Of a stretch of 64,000 nucleotides of DNA, positions 1 through 10,859 are shown one piece after another. The notes under the pieces were generated by a model. That model saw only the letters and a list, made by a program, of their open reading frames with translations, was not told where the DNA came from and made no database searches. Position 1 is the first letter of the stretch; every line of letters starts with the position of its first letter. Both the position numbers and the translations under genes were made by a program. Source of the stretch: Triatoma infestans (taxonomy: Eukaryota > Arthropoda > Insecta > Hemiptera > Reduviidae); contig JAAEAF010001946.1 in NCBI GenBank assembly GCA_011037195.1, forward strand, positions 1 through 64,000, in the 5' to 3' direction.

Positions 1-240
1 TTCTTGACGCTATGCTTACATAAAGTACGTTCCTCCATATAATCAAGATTATAGGGTTTAAGATTTAGATTAACCAATTCCTCCCATAAATTCGACAACC
101 ACGTGAAATAAAAGTGAATCTAACCGAGTAGTGAATCTAAAAATGCTAGGGAAAGTATTCATGCACACTAAATCCACAAAAATAATATTGTTGTTAAGCA
201 ATTTAAAAGGTGTCAAGTAAAAGTTGCAGCACTTCATATG
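1..240 (-). repeat. Degenerate R-family repeat, interrupted on its right
   Basis: The last 30 bases (aaaagttgcagcacttcata) match the internal R-family block that reads 'aaagagctacaacttttatttgaaac' on the other strand at 8.6, 8.9 and 29.45 kb. The match stops at about 240, where an LTR-like sequence begins. The first 180 bases are AT-rich and I recognise nothing in them. Confidence 0.4.
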
Positions 241-445
241 TGTTATGGGATTCGAATCATTGAAGATTCATGGGATACGAAGAGCGAAGAAGCAGATATT
301 AAATGAATCAAAAGTTAGTAACACCCCACCTAGTAGGCCAGACTAGGAAGGCAGAGTTCGATTCATATCAATAGAGCGACAGTTCAGGACAGTTTTACAA
401 CAGTGCATCCAGTCAGCAATACCACATCTCATTAACTGACAGAGT
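241..445 (+). repeat. LTR-like fragment, TGTTATGGGATTCGAATC start
   Basis: It begins TGTTATGGGATTCGAATCAT, close to TGTAATGGGATCCGAATCAT at 25751, and both continue with a similar purine-rich stretch and a 'ccagtcag' block. It interrupts an R-family copy. The right end dissolves into a poly-T tract at about 450, so no terminal CA or target-site duplication can be assigned. I infer a truncated solo LTR. Confidence 0.45.
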
Positions 446-935
446 TGTGGTTTTTTTTTTTTGTTTTTATTTATTTATTATATATATATATTAAAAACCT
501 AACAAATTTTCCAGAATCTAAAATAACATTTTTCGGAATGATGTTTCAAATGAAAGTATTACGTTTATAGGTGCAATTTGCACTCGAAGTTTATAAAAAT
601 CGTAACAAAGTCTTTTCGACAATATTATCAAAACCTCGAGATACATACCTATTCTCTAAAATCGCATTAATAGTAACCGATTTCCTTCAAATTTGGGAAT
701 TCTTGCAATACATTTTAATATTATACAGGTGGTAATATTAATATCCTAACATCAATTTTCTTAGAAAAATGTGTCTTATATTAAAGAAATAGGACTTTAT
801 GTGTGGGGGTGGGGGGTCGTATGCAAATTTGAAATAAAATAATTGGTCCGTTTTCGACAAAAATCGCGAAAAACTGAAAAAAACTTTTCAACGAAATCGC
901 ATTTCTGGTTGAGAGATTTTGTCCATTTTCCGCAA
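446..935 (-). repeat. R-family remnant after a T-rich/TA tract
   Basis: A poly-T run and a (TA)n run (446-490) are followed by phrases typical of the R family on the minus strand: 'accgatttccttcaaatttggg', a G-rich block near 805-817, and 'cgttttcgacaaaaatcgcgaaaaactg'. It is strongly diverged. The open frame at 843-1328 runs through this repeat and its neighbours and is not a gene. Confidence 0.45.
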
Positions 936-939
936 GTGG

Positions 940-1130
940 TAATGTTGCTTGCAGTTACTTGGGGTTTAGCGACCCGACGGGTCACTACAGCTCACTACAC
1001 AATGCGCATCCGCATCAAACATGAACACCAATCTCTTGCACTTACAACAGCCACAGTACAGTTAAGGTCATCCACAGTACACACCTTAGGGCTACCGTTC
1101 TTGAGCGACAGGTTTGCTTGGATAGCCTTA
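940..1130 (-). repeat. Repeat S, second copy
   Basis: This is an inverted relative of 59515-59700. Shared landmarks, read on the minus strand, are 'gagctgtagtgacccg' and 'ccccaagtaactgcaagcaac' (gagctgtggtaacccg and ccccaagtaactgcatgcaac in the other copy). The length is about 190 bp in both. It looks like a short interspersed element, but I see no clear A or B box. Confidence 0.5.
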
Positions 1131-1204
1131 AAAAAGAGCAGCCCCTCCATCAAAGCTTGGTGTGGAGGATTTCCCATCAAACCGAGAAAAATTATATCAC
1201 AAGA

Positions 1205-1440
1205 AACGGCAGGGCGAGGATTAAGTTATATACGGATAGGAACATGGAATATACGAATTTTAGGAGGAAAGGAGCAAGAACTGGAAACAGGAATGAAGGT
1301 AGACCTGCTTCGCAGATACAGAAACTAAAAAAAAATAGGGAAAGGAGAACTTAGGTGATTTCATTTTGCTGCATTCCAGTGTGTCTGCAGACTAGAGAGC
1401 AAGGAACGGAGTAGGTTTGTCTTTTCCACAGGGATCTGAC
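1205..1440 (+). mobile_element. LINE fragment: N-terminus of AP-endonuclease domain
   Basis: The translation contains 'IRIGTWNIRILGGKEQELE', the hallmark start of the apurinic endonuclease of RTE/Jockey-type LINEs (usually xxGTWNVRTLxGKExEL, where the N contacts metal). After frame breaks, 'LLHSSV' and 'RARNGVGL' follow, as in this family after the SETKW segment. Only about 80 residues of homology remain and no reverse transcriptase follows, so it is a 3'-truncated fossil. Confidence 0.6.
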
Positions 1441-2585
1441 ACCATAAATAAAAGGATGGAGAAGACCTCACACTGCTTAGGCGGTAGAGAGGCATTCACT
1501 AAGAAGAAGAAGATGATTTTGCCCACAACCTTCATGTCAGATGCGTTGCGATGGTAATACCAAAAGGAAATATCTAATTTCAGCTTTTAGTGATTTATCT
1601 TTTGTGAGATATTTCCTTCCCACCCTCACATTCACTAAAAATATTTTTCCTTATCCAAGTTACATAACAAAACATGCAATTCCAGAGAAATACAAATTTC
1701 AAAAAGTTGACACGATCCTAATACATCTTGCAGCATTAAGAAAAAGAAAGTAATTGGGCTTTTGCGGGAGTTAATCTAATATTGTAATTTTCTCGATTAT
1801 TTATTAATGATTTAAAAGGTGTAGATATTTACTAAAATTAATAGTTACTGTGAGAATTGCTTCATGAAAATCTCCTATGATTGTTTTGCGTCGTTTATCC
1901 TTTAACGTAGGCCATTTGTGAGTGTTGGATATTTGAAATTTATTAATTTCATTTTAAAATACCTATCTGTGGAAGCTAATCGCATATTATATTAATATAT
2001 AAACAAATAATTTTTAAACATTCCTTAAATGTATTAATATAAATTAAATTATATCCCATTTGACGACTTTATGGATGCAAATCTTCTGTTCAAAGATTCT
2101 TCTTGTCTCATTTATTTAAAAGTTTGACATGTTTTAAATAAAAAGAAAGAGAATTATCAGATTGGAGATCTAAAGTTTTGAAAGACCATCAATTATCAGT
2201 AATAAATCTAAGAAATTATTGACTTCCAGAAAGTTATTGTTTTTTTTGAATATTTTGTTTGTTTGTTTTTCTTTAACCACAGAGAATACAGAAAAAAAAT
2301 TGTTTATTAAGGTGTTCTTTGTAGAATACAGTGGAACGAAGACCGTAGTCCTCATTAGAAAAATTAAAATGTAAATAAAGCTCTAATCTCCCGAATAAAA
2401 AGTTTTTACAATAATTGCATACATTTTTTTTAGAACGGAATAGAGCGCTCAACAGAATAGAAGATATATGGAGCCCTTGGTGTTATTCATCCTGCTAAAA
2501 ACGGAAAGCGTGGAAGTTATGTTCATAATATGAGATACATCTTGCAAACTGAAATTTACAGACAGTAAACTTTAGTTACTTTGTG
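1441..2585. other. Gene-free AT-rich stretch
   Basis: No exon, repeat family member or RNA gene is recognised here. The short open frames (1541-1753, 2170-2355) have no recognisable motif and a composition expected of AT-rich intergenic DNA. Confidence 0.6.
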
Positions 2586-2927
2586 TTTGTCGACGACATT
2601 TTGTTGAGTGCAACTAGTAAAGTAAAACTCTAAGCCATCATTGAGATTGGGGAGTGTAGGTATGCGAGATTAAAGAAGTGTCTATCAAACTATAGAAATC
2701 ATTGCATGATAATTTCCTGAACAGTCTAACATCTTCACATTATTTCGGAGTGATGACCGACGTGTTGAACGAAAGAATTGCAGCGGGGGATGATTATTCT
2801 TCGTCCTTACCAAGGGATTCCTGAGTATCAAGTAGGTAGGAATAAATCTCTGACAATATACAAAGAGGTTAGTCTACAAGAATACTTACGTACCCATAAT
2901 TATCTATGGTTGCAAGTTCTGGACCCT
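2586..2927 (+). mobile_element. Older LINE, left half (RT domain end and thumb)
   Basis: Around 2590-2620 the translation gives 'FVFVDDILLS', matching the reverse transcriptase motif usually written (F/Y)xDD. At 2745-2800 'HYFGVMTDVLNERIAAG' matches the 'YLGxxxxxxxEIxxRIAAGN' thumb segment of RTE-like LINEs. The frame is broken repeatedly. The copy is split by a younger LINE at 2927; the thread resumes at 4256. Confidence 0.6.
2914..2927. repeat. Target-site duplication, left, younger LINE
   Basis: AAGTTCTGGACCCT here, against AAGTTCTGGGCCCT at 4242-4255 directly after the (ATAA)n tail. There is one mismatch in 14 bases. Confidence 0.8.
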
Positions 2928-4241
2928 CTTGCAACATTCTTCTTCTCTCTTACGCCGATGACTTGAACATCTTTGTTGATTCTTTTAGCGACGTTACAAC
3001 TAAATTAAATATTTTATCTGAATATTGCACTTTGAATAAACTAAAGGTTAATTGCAATAAGACAAAAGTCATTAAATTCTTCAAAGGCAGGCCAAAAAAA
3101 GATCCGAATATTTATTTTAATGGCACAAAAATTGAAGCAGTAAAGGAATTAAATTATCTAGGTGTTTTGTTTGCCAGTTCAGGTTTGTATCCGAGTGCCG
3201 TGAAAGCTGCTACCTCTAAAGGTAATATTGCCCAAGGAACGGTCCTGAATGTACTAAGAAAATTAAATTCGAACTTCTTAGAGGCGCTAAAAAAATTAAA
3301 TGAGTCAATTATTTTATCTTCTACGTGTTATGCAGTTCATATCTGGGGGCTCAGATATGCCGACTTAATCGAATCTACCCACTTACAATTTTTTAAAAGA
3401 TGCTTCCATCTAAACAAATCTATACCAGCTTTTATGATAAGGCTTGAGTTCGACATTCCTCATGTTAAACTGATTATATTAAAACTTACTTTAAATTGGG
3501 TTTTGGGATTGCTTTCAATGAGCGAAAATCGCTTTCCAAAACTATGTTTCGAAAGACTATTGTCTTTTTCTTCTGTTGATTTAAAAAACAACTCTAAATA
3601 TAACTGGGTATGTCAAGTTGTTTTACTTCTAAAAGAAATAAATGAAGAAAAACATATTGAGCATTTCTGATCCACTAATATTTAAAATAACTAAATATCG
3701 AGTTTTGTCTTCTTACCAGCAACACCTCTATAAATCTTATCTAGAAAAGTTGTCCAAATCCGAATATAATCGTTTATATAGGGACTATTTATTTTCTGTC
3801 CGAGAAGCCTGTCTCAATTCTAAAACTAATTATTACTTAAAACGTTTTATTTTTCAAGTTAGACTTTCAGGCAGGCATGTATTCAAATTTTCCGGTAAAG
3901 CTGGTAATACTTACTATTTGTATCCATCAAAATTATGTCCATTTTGTAAAAATATAGAAGAGGATTTTTATCATTTTTATTGTATTTGTCCAGTTTACAA
4001 CATTTTTCGTTCTAAATTTACACCAACTCTTGTACTTTTACCTATGTCAAGTTTTAGTTCTGTTTTTTTTTTTGGATGTTTTGAAAAAGTCTATTATAAT
4101 CTTTATACTTATGCTATATTTTGTTTTAAATTAAGATCATTTTTGTAACACTTAAGTTGTTATTATTATTGTATATTTTTATGTATATTACCAGACTTCT
4201 TTGTATGGGGCAAGGCCCCGATGGGAAATAAATAAATAAAT
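2928..4241 (+). mobile_element. Younger 5'-truncated LINE (RT YADD to C-terminal zinc knuckle)
   Basis: This is the 3' part of a non-LTR retrotransposon. The reading frame starts inside the reverse transcriptase at the catalytic YADD (about 2952) and runs through palm and thumb to 3670. It continues in another frame from 3642 to a stop at 4148, so one frameshift in the overlap has killed it. The C-terminal part has a zinc-knuckle-like CPFC-x8-H-x4-C pattern ending near 3990. A 93-bp 3' UTR ends in (ATAA)n. Target-site duplications flank it at 2914-2927 and 4242-4255, identical in 13 of 14 bases. Those ends, and the interruption of another LINE at exactly that point, fix both boundaries. The superfamily is uncertain (CR1/Jockey-like). 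Both long frames are recent enough to be nearly intact. Confidence 0.85.
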
Positions 4242-4255
4242 AAGTTCTGGGCCCT

Positions 4256-4600
4256 AAAAGAAAGACTGCTAGCAACAGAAAGCGGATTTTATGAGAAACG
4301 GGAGAGATCGCATTGGAAATATTACTATTAGAGCGAATGTAAGGGATGAACTCTATAGCAAATGATAAGTGAATATTCATTTGCGATAGTTTATGGTCAT
4401 GTTAACCGAATAACATAAATCAGATTACCTCAAAAAGCATACGAGATGAAAATCCTGGGAAGGAAGACCTAGAGGAAGGAAAAGATAAACGTGGAAAGAA
4501 AACTTTACAATTGAGAAAAGAGGTTTTATGTGAAACACTGCCAAGAAAATGTCTTAAGAATGGAGAAGAAGGATGATCTTCTCTAAACTCCTCTAAACTG
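4256..4600 (+). mobile_element. Older LINE, right half (C-terminal region)
   Basis: The translation from the duplication onward reads 'LKERLLATES', then 'YGHVNRI', then 'GRKT' and 'TWKENFTIEKRGF'. This follows the order of the LINE C-terminus (xMDFWRRS, then WYGHVxRM, then GRPRxxWxD). It completes the element broken at 2927. Several frameshifts and stops show it is long dead, older than the LINE inserted in it. Confidence 0.6.
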
Positions 4601-5655
4601 ATGGATAGAAGAGGAATCTCATTAAAAGTTTATGATAAATTTTCAGTAAGATTTGATAAAAATTTGTACCGTTATTTAAACAATAGAGAGAAGCAACGCA
4701 ACATTGTCTACTAAAACAAACATTAATATCCGGGTTTTAAATTATCTTTGTTTTCTTTTTTGTTTTAAATAATTATTGTACCACCCTTTATGTAGGTGTT
4801 AATTTATAATAGAACAATAGACAATCTAGATAGCTGTAGCCAAGGTCAAAAGTGATTAAGTATAGCCAAGTTGATCAACAACTTAAACCACCCTGTACAG
4901 AAATATACCGTAAGGAATTAATTATACCGTATATATTGATTGGATGAACTTTTTTTTTTCTTTTTTTATAATACCTTAGTACACCACCTAGATAGATCAC
5001 CTAGACTCTGGTTCATTATTAATGAAATGTAGGTGTTTTAAATTCATAATTCCACAACGTTTTAGAGACACTCATTATTTTCACCATCTCATAAAATTAG
5101 TATTTTAAAATTGGATAGATGCCCCAGTTTGATTGACTTCCATTCCAAATTAAGTTTTAATTAAAAAGCTTCTCGTATTGTCTTGTAGTAAGGTAGGACA
5201 AAAGTATTTCACACTTCTATTTAATATAATAACCTTATTACTTTCTCTTATTTCTGTAATTGATTTTTTTTTCTCAGACATACATATTTCGAGGCTCTCT
5301 GTGTAGGATAACAAGTTTTTAACATTTTGTTTATGTCAAAAAAAAAAAATATCAGAAACGAAGAAACACGAGCTTATCATTAGGAGATCTAACAAAATGT
5401 TCCTTTAAAAAAAACGTCCACCATCCCCCCGGCTTCTTTATGGAATATTTTTTTGTTAAAGTTTTTCTTTGATTTCCTTGAAAATGCACCAGCAGATTCT
5501 ACAAAACTTTGTTTTGGACTTAATATTTTTCTCGGGGGATCTTAATTTTTGTGGGGGACATGAATATGGTGACTGAGATAAAGGTGCTCTCTTAAAAAGT
5601 TCTATTTCTATTTGCCTATGCGCTTCTACTATTTATAAATTCGAACATGATAGAA
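4601..5655. other. Gene-free AT-rich stretch
   Basis: The stretch holds poly-T and poly-A runs (4950-4970, 5339-5349) and no ORF or repeat that I can name. Confidence 0.55.
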
Positions 5656-5685
5656 AATGTTTTGTATTCGTTACGACAGCTGTAT

Positions 5686-6270
5686 TCAATGTTGTAAATT
5701 GGATATTGAGGTTCGGTCATACAAAAGAACCCTTTTTAAATTTCTACCGATTGATTATAACAATCTCCTGGAATTTCTAAAACAACAAACCGACTTTTCC
5801 CATCTTCAGACAGAAGTTTTCCCATCCGCTCTCCTAGCCCTTTAGAAACCTTGACCCATCCAATGTCCGTAACACTTGATGATGGTATGTCACAGGTTAG
5901 AGTTTGTAAGCAATTCTAACTGAAAATTTTTGTAAGTACATTTCCTGTTATTTCATATTGTCATATTGTCAAAGTTTCAATAGTTGTGATTTAGTTCAAT
6001 ATTGATCTGTTCTACAACAATAGGTTAAAATAAATTTAAATGTGCTATATATATATATATATCATACTTTTTATTTAGTTTATTTATGTAGTTTATGTTA
6101 AAAAAAATTTTATTTTGAAAATATTTATTTTATGTTGTTCCTAATTTTCCTGATCTGTGTTAAAACCTTTATACTGAAGAAGGCAATAAATTTGCCGAAA
6201 CGTCGGTAGAAATTTAAAAACAGTTCTTTTGTATGACCGAACCTCAACATCCAATTTACAACAATCATGA
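5686..6270. mobile_element. Inverted-repeat element with a hammerhead-like motif
   Basis: The left arm (5686-5750) is the reverse complement of the right arm (6202-6268): both contain 'ggttcggtcatacaaaagaa' or its complement and the AAATTTCTACCG block. Upstream of the right arm at 6174-6204 lies CTGAAGA, a GGCA/TGCC stem, then GAAACGTC, the order of a hammerhead ribozyme core. The arm homology begins within about 2 nt of the predicted cleavage point. Penelope-like retroelements are known to carry such ribozymes in their terminal repeats, so a Penelope-like origin is my inference. No RT or GIY-YIG ORF is seen between the arms. Confidence 0.55.
6174..6204 (+). ncRNA. Hammerhead-ribozyme-like core, copy 1
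   Basis: CTGAAGA (fits CUGANGA) at 6174-6180, stem II GGCA/TGCC at 6182-6185 and 6193-6196, GAAA at 6197-6200, then CGTC. Stem III is the self-complementary ACGT, as expected for a dimeric hammerhead. One extra base separates CUGANGA from stem II, which departs from consensus. Confidence 0.45.
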
Positions 6271-6698
6271 AAATCTTTTATTCCGGAGTGTGATTATACA
6301 TAATGTTTTTTTTTCTGCTTAGCGCATTGCTTACGTTAATGATCTCAACGATTTTTTTAAACTTCTTATTCTATCTTTATATTATAAACCCATCACTTGT
6401 AAGCTCAACAACATTAGTCAGGAAAAGTTGATTTTAGATTATCTTTAGCTTCTGGGAAACTGCGACATTAAGCTTTCCTCTGAACTGTCTTTATAGCGGA
6501 ATTTGATGATTCCTACACCTGTATAATATTAAGAACAACTAAACATATTGCAAGAAATTCCAAGTGGAATCAAATTTATCTCTATTGGAACTCTGAGACT
6601 GCATTAAGGGAAAAATTGCCTAAAGATTCCAACCATATATTTATTATAGTATGGTAATCTATATAAGATTAAAATACTTTCTTTCTCGACTTTTATTT

Positions 6699-6850
6699 TT
6701 ACTTTCTCTTACTCTGTAAGAGAAATGTTGTGAGCGAATCAAATTTTGGAAATTGAATTTTCACCGGATATGATGAATGCTTTGAGTTTCCCAGAAGAGA
6801 GTTTTTTTTTTAGCTAATTGATTATGTGTGTATGTTTAGTATCTGTCAGT
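6699..6850 (+). repeat. R-family end fragment
   Basis: It starts TTACTTTCTCTTACTCTGTAAG, then 'gcgaatcaaattttgg' and 'gaattttcaccggatat', the standard first 120 bases of the R family. Homology fades after the 'gtgtgtatg' tract. Confidence 0.65.
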
Positions 6851-6964
6851 CTGCGAGTTATTTAAACTAGTTTTCTCACAAATATCAATGCCTATCACTT
6901 TTTTTTTAAGTATTTTTCCAAGAATATTGATTTCTACTATACATAATATTTCTTTTTCTCCAAT

Positions 6965-7430
6965 GTTCTGCGTCATAGTTGGGCATTCCGCCATTCGATG
7001 TCTGACTGCCCAATATAATTTTGCTCTTGCTGAGAGCTCGTCATTAGTTTTGAATATTTAAATCAGCAAGGGCCTCTCACTCGAAGAGATAATCTCCAGT
7101 CATCCGCAGGGAACACAATCCGGATTGTCCACTAATTCCAATTTTACATAAATATGCTTGTAGGTAGTCATGTCCGGTTATTAAACGGAAGCAGACCACT
7201 GCTTCGCTTCGAGGCAAAATATTTGGCTGCACGCTATGACGGAGGATCGCCCAACGATCTGATTGTATCTCATGTAATTCTGCCGTTTTCTTTTTCAACG
7301 CTTGCCCAGAGAAGTCGCTTAGCCATTTCAAATGAAATGGTCATACCTGCCGCTGACTTGGCTGGGTCTGTCCGCTTCCTCGTTTCCCTTTATGCCGCAA
7401 TGGCTAAGGATCCATTGTAAAACTACTTCT
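6965..7430 (-). mobile_element. LINE C-terminus: RNase H end plus zinc knuckle
   Basis: On the minus strand, 'GIKGNEEADR' near 7400 is the H-x-GIxGNExAD signature of LINE RNase H. It is followed by 'MAKRLLW', then 'LPRSEAVVCFRLITGHDYLQ' at about 7190 and 'KIGISGQSGLCSLRMTGDYLFE', matching the FRLxTGHDxLxxHLxxIGLxxSxxCxLC knuckle region. It ends with 'RAKLYWAVRHRMAE' near 6990. Two or more frameshifts. The conserved cysteine/histidine set is incomplete. The plus-strand frame 7154-7420 is its shadow. Confidence 0.75.
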
Positions 7431-8240
7431 ACTCCCTTCTCAATTAGGTCGTTAATGGCCTTACTATAATACATAATTGATTTTCTTTTATTTAAAATAT
7501 TGTTTCCGGAAATATTCGATCTTAAATTTTGATCTTAAAATCAGACTAAAAGATATAAGCATCATCCATCATCCCATTCCCCTACCAAATAATTGACTAT
7601 TCATGAATAACCATAAAATAATCTCACATATTCCATATGACGAAATAAAAAGTTAAAAAAAAATAAGAATAACTGTTAAAAATGATAGTGATAATAATGT
7701 ACGTACGTACATAACCGTCAACATAAAGAATTTTAAATACCTCTTTTCGACCTTTGAAATAACACCGTTAGGTGAAAGTTTTTATATTGCAATAGTCTTG
7801 ACTATTATAGTCTATAACTACAAAAAAAAAAAAAAAAAATTATTTATTATTACTATCATGAAATATTATTCTATTTAAAATATATTTTCGTGCTTATAGT
7901 TTTTATAAAACTATTGGATTGTTCCAAATTATCTATTTCTAACTTTACTAAGAGTGAATTTTATGAGAATATCTATTGTTTTATTGAGGTAATAAAATCT
8001 TTTTGCATTCTAAATATTTAGATAAAACGTTATATAGTAGTTTCCTTGGTATCAAGCAGTTCACTTTTTTTTTCATTGATCTGTTTAGAAAACAAAAACA
8101 AAAAATTTGTGGAGCTATAAATTTGTCGAAGAATTGGTTTCTGCTTTCTTTGGAAATAATGTAAACATATTACGATCTGATGTTCTGAAGTTTCTAGTTA
8201 TTAAGGTGAACCATTTTTTGTTATATCTTGGAAATTATTT
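7431..8240. other. Gene-free AT-rich stretch with a poly-A run
   Basis: The stretch contains a poly-A run at 7822-7839 and an acgtacgtac tract near 7700. Nothing coding is recognised. Confidence 0.55.
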
Positions 8241-9212
8241 TTACTTTCTCTTACTCCTAGTAAGAGGAAGTATTGTAATCGTGTCAAATTTTCGATATCG
8301 AGTTTTCACCGGAAATATCCGTTTTGAGGTCCCCTGAGTCCAAAAAAGTGGTTTTTAGCGAAGGGTCTGTATGTGTGTGGATGTATTGAAGCATAGCTCA
8401 AAAACCGAAAAATCGTAGAAAGTCAAACTTGATATTACGTTTAGGTATCACCATGGATTGACGGTGCGTTATGTGTCAAGATTCCTCAACTGGAAGTCGT
8501 ACACTTTAATAGTTGTTTTTTTTTTCTTTTACGTTTGGCAATTTATCAAAATCGCTCCGAAGATGATTTCTTTAACACTTGGTATATCAACTACACATAC
8601 AAAGAGCTACACCTTTTATTTGAAACATTTCTCCAGGAAAATTCATTTAAGGGCACTTCTGGGGAGGGGTGGGGTTAGGTTTTCATCTTAACTGCTGTTT
8701 CAGTATATTAGACAATTCTGTCATCTAAATAATGTTAATTAGAATTAAATATGTTGTTGAAATTCCGAGTTTAAAAAAAAATAGATAACCGGAAGTGCGT
8801 TTTTTACTGAAATATAATTTCCAGTTTTCTGGTATTTTCTCGAAAATGGCTCCAACGATTTTCTTTAAACCAGCGTTGTTAACTATACATATAAAGAGCT
8901 ACAACTTTTATTTGAAACTTTTCCCCTGATAAATTCATTTAAGGGGACTTTTGGGGGAGGGGAGTTATGTTTTTCTTTAAAATGCTATCACAGTTGATTA
9001 TACAATTCTGTCATCCAAATTGAAATAACTAGAAATTAATATTATGACCCAAATTCCGAGTTTCAAGGAAATTAGTAAACCGGACAGTTAAAAGTGTTTT
9101 CACTTTTCGACGAATTTCATTAAATTTGGTACAATTAACTATAAATTTGTCAATTATAATTTTGAGGTCTGAGTAAGAGAAAGTTGTGTGAGTGTTTCAC
9201 ACCAGATTTTTT
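8241..9212 (+). repeat. R-family repeat, near-complete copy
   Basis: This copy spans both ends of the R family. It opens TTACTTTCTCTTACTCCTAG with a small hairpin (CTCTTACT/AGTAAGAG) and closes GTAAGAGAAAGTTGTGTGAG, then TGTTTCACACCAGATTTTT. Internally a ~300-bp module recurs: a G-rich line such as 'ggggaggggtggggttagg', then 'aattccgagttt' and 'accggaagtgcg', then 'ctccaacgattttctttaaa'. It does not encode a protein. The class is unknown. The hairpin and the inverted end motif CTCTTAC/GTAAGAG suggest a non-autonomous DNA element, but no target-site duplication is clear. Confidence 0.75.
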
Positions 9213-10200
9213 TAGAAATAATGTATACGTTCTTATTTAACACTTATCTTTTATTATTAACATAAATATCCGAAACTTTTTTTGTTTGTAACTCCCAGTC
9301 TTTTCGTCTAATCGGATGGAATTTATTTAGATGCTTTTTGCGATTTATCTTGTAAGTTTCACTAGTAAAAAGTGGTGAATACTTCAAATATCTTAGCTAA
9401 TGTATTTTGCGAAGAATTTTTTATTTAATCTGATTGAAAATTGAATTTCCACATGATTTTAATGTTTAGTCAAGATTTAAGGGAACATAATTTTTTTACA
9501 TAATAGAACTATAATTATTATTATTTTAGAATTTTCTGACATTATGCCTTAATTGTGCGTTTATTTGGCAATACGTTTTCGGACTTTCTAGAGCTTTCCT
9601 CCAGCAATCTGTATTTGAAACTTTTCCAGTTAACAGACACTGAAGAAGACTCACAACACCAAGTGCTTAATGATCAAATTTGAATCAAAAACCCAAATCC
9701 AGAAAATTCCAAGAAAAGTATAGTACACTTGAGAAGATCAAGATTAAGACCCCAAAACCATAATAAATTATAATGCATGCTGTAATCCAAGTTATATGAG
9801 AATGATTAAAATATTGGAATAATATGAAATATTAAAATATCCATAATAACGTTGGAGCGTTTTCGAGAAAGTGGACATAAAATCAATATATACGCACTTC
9901 CTGTTGATAGATTTTAATTGGAAACCTTCGTCATCCTATAATGATACTTTAAAAGGAATATGGCGCTTGAATTCCCTGCGATTTTTTTTTTTTTGCGATA
10001 TTTTATTTATACATATACATATACCCTCATTTAGACGTACTCTTAAGATCCCAAAAATTAGACCCGGTCGCATTAATTTTTTTTTTATTGCTGTAAGAGA
10101 AAAAATAATTACAAAAAATTTTCCCGAGGGGGTGAGGGAATATATTTTGAGATTTAAGGGGGGAGTATCGACGACTAAAACGGTTAAAAAAGCGTTGCTA
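9213..10200. repeat. AT-rich stretch with R-like debris
   Basis: Short R-like phrases appear near 9850 ('gttggagcgttttcgagaaa'), 9893 ('cgcacttcctg') and 10087-10105 ('attgctgtaagagaaaaaat'). The open frame 9871-10203 runs through this debris and shows no domain. Confidence 0.35.
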
Positions 10201-10525
10201 TAAAGAAAGGACGAACTGAGAAGTTGTAGAGGTGTATAGGTATACCAGATGTAATGGTGATTATTTAAATCAAATGGTTTGTGATGATTGGGAAATTTGC
10301 ACCAATAATTGGAGGAGATTAGAGGTCCTAAAGGTGCATTTTATAGAGCATGCTAGTGGGAAAAGTTTGCTAGATAAGCTTCGTTGGAAAATGACTTGGA
10401 TTTGACCAGCAGAAGTAGAAAACATCAAGGGATTAGGGATAGGTGGTTAGATTTTGGTAGCTGAAGCTCCAAGTTTTCATGGGCTGCTATAATACCCAAA
10501 TGTAAGTAAATAAGTAAGTTTGTAA
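10201..10525 (+). mobile_element. Probable LINE 3' end with AAGT-type tail
   Basis: The translation includes 'RKHQGIRDRWLDF', which resembles the final DRxxWRxxVxEA segment of LINE ORF2, and the sequence ends 'aagtaaataagtaagt', a simple-repeat tail common to these elements. The evidence is short and frameshifted. Confidence 0.35.
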
Positions 10526-10859
10526 TAACCGCATTACTTCATTATGCATTGTGAAATAAGTTAATCACTTATTAATATTCTCTCTTTCTTTTTGTTTGTT
10601 TGTTTCTTTTTTTAATTTATTATGCGGAGTAATTAAATTTATTGTTAAATATGGCTATCATAAAATATAAACACGTTTAATGTATGTGTTTTTATTTCAT
10701 ATTTACATAATCTTTCACCACTACAGTTTTCTACAGTCCTGCCATTTTCAGATGTGGTATTAATCAACTAAAGCATATTTGGATTGAAAACTGTTGTGAT
10801 TGAATGCAGTAAAAGAAAAGAATAATATATTTAGTATGGGCAATGTGGAATACATTTTT

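Noticed and set aside
843..1328. 161-codon plus-strand ORF as a gene
   Set aside because: It runs through three unrelated repeats (R remnant, repeat S, LINE endonuclease start); only the last third has homology-like content.
9871..10203. 110-codon ORF as a gene
   Set aside because: It spans poly-T tracts translated as Phe runs and R-like debris.
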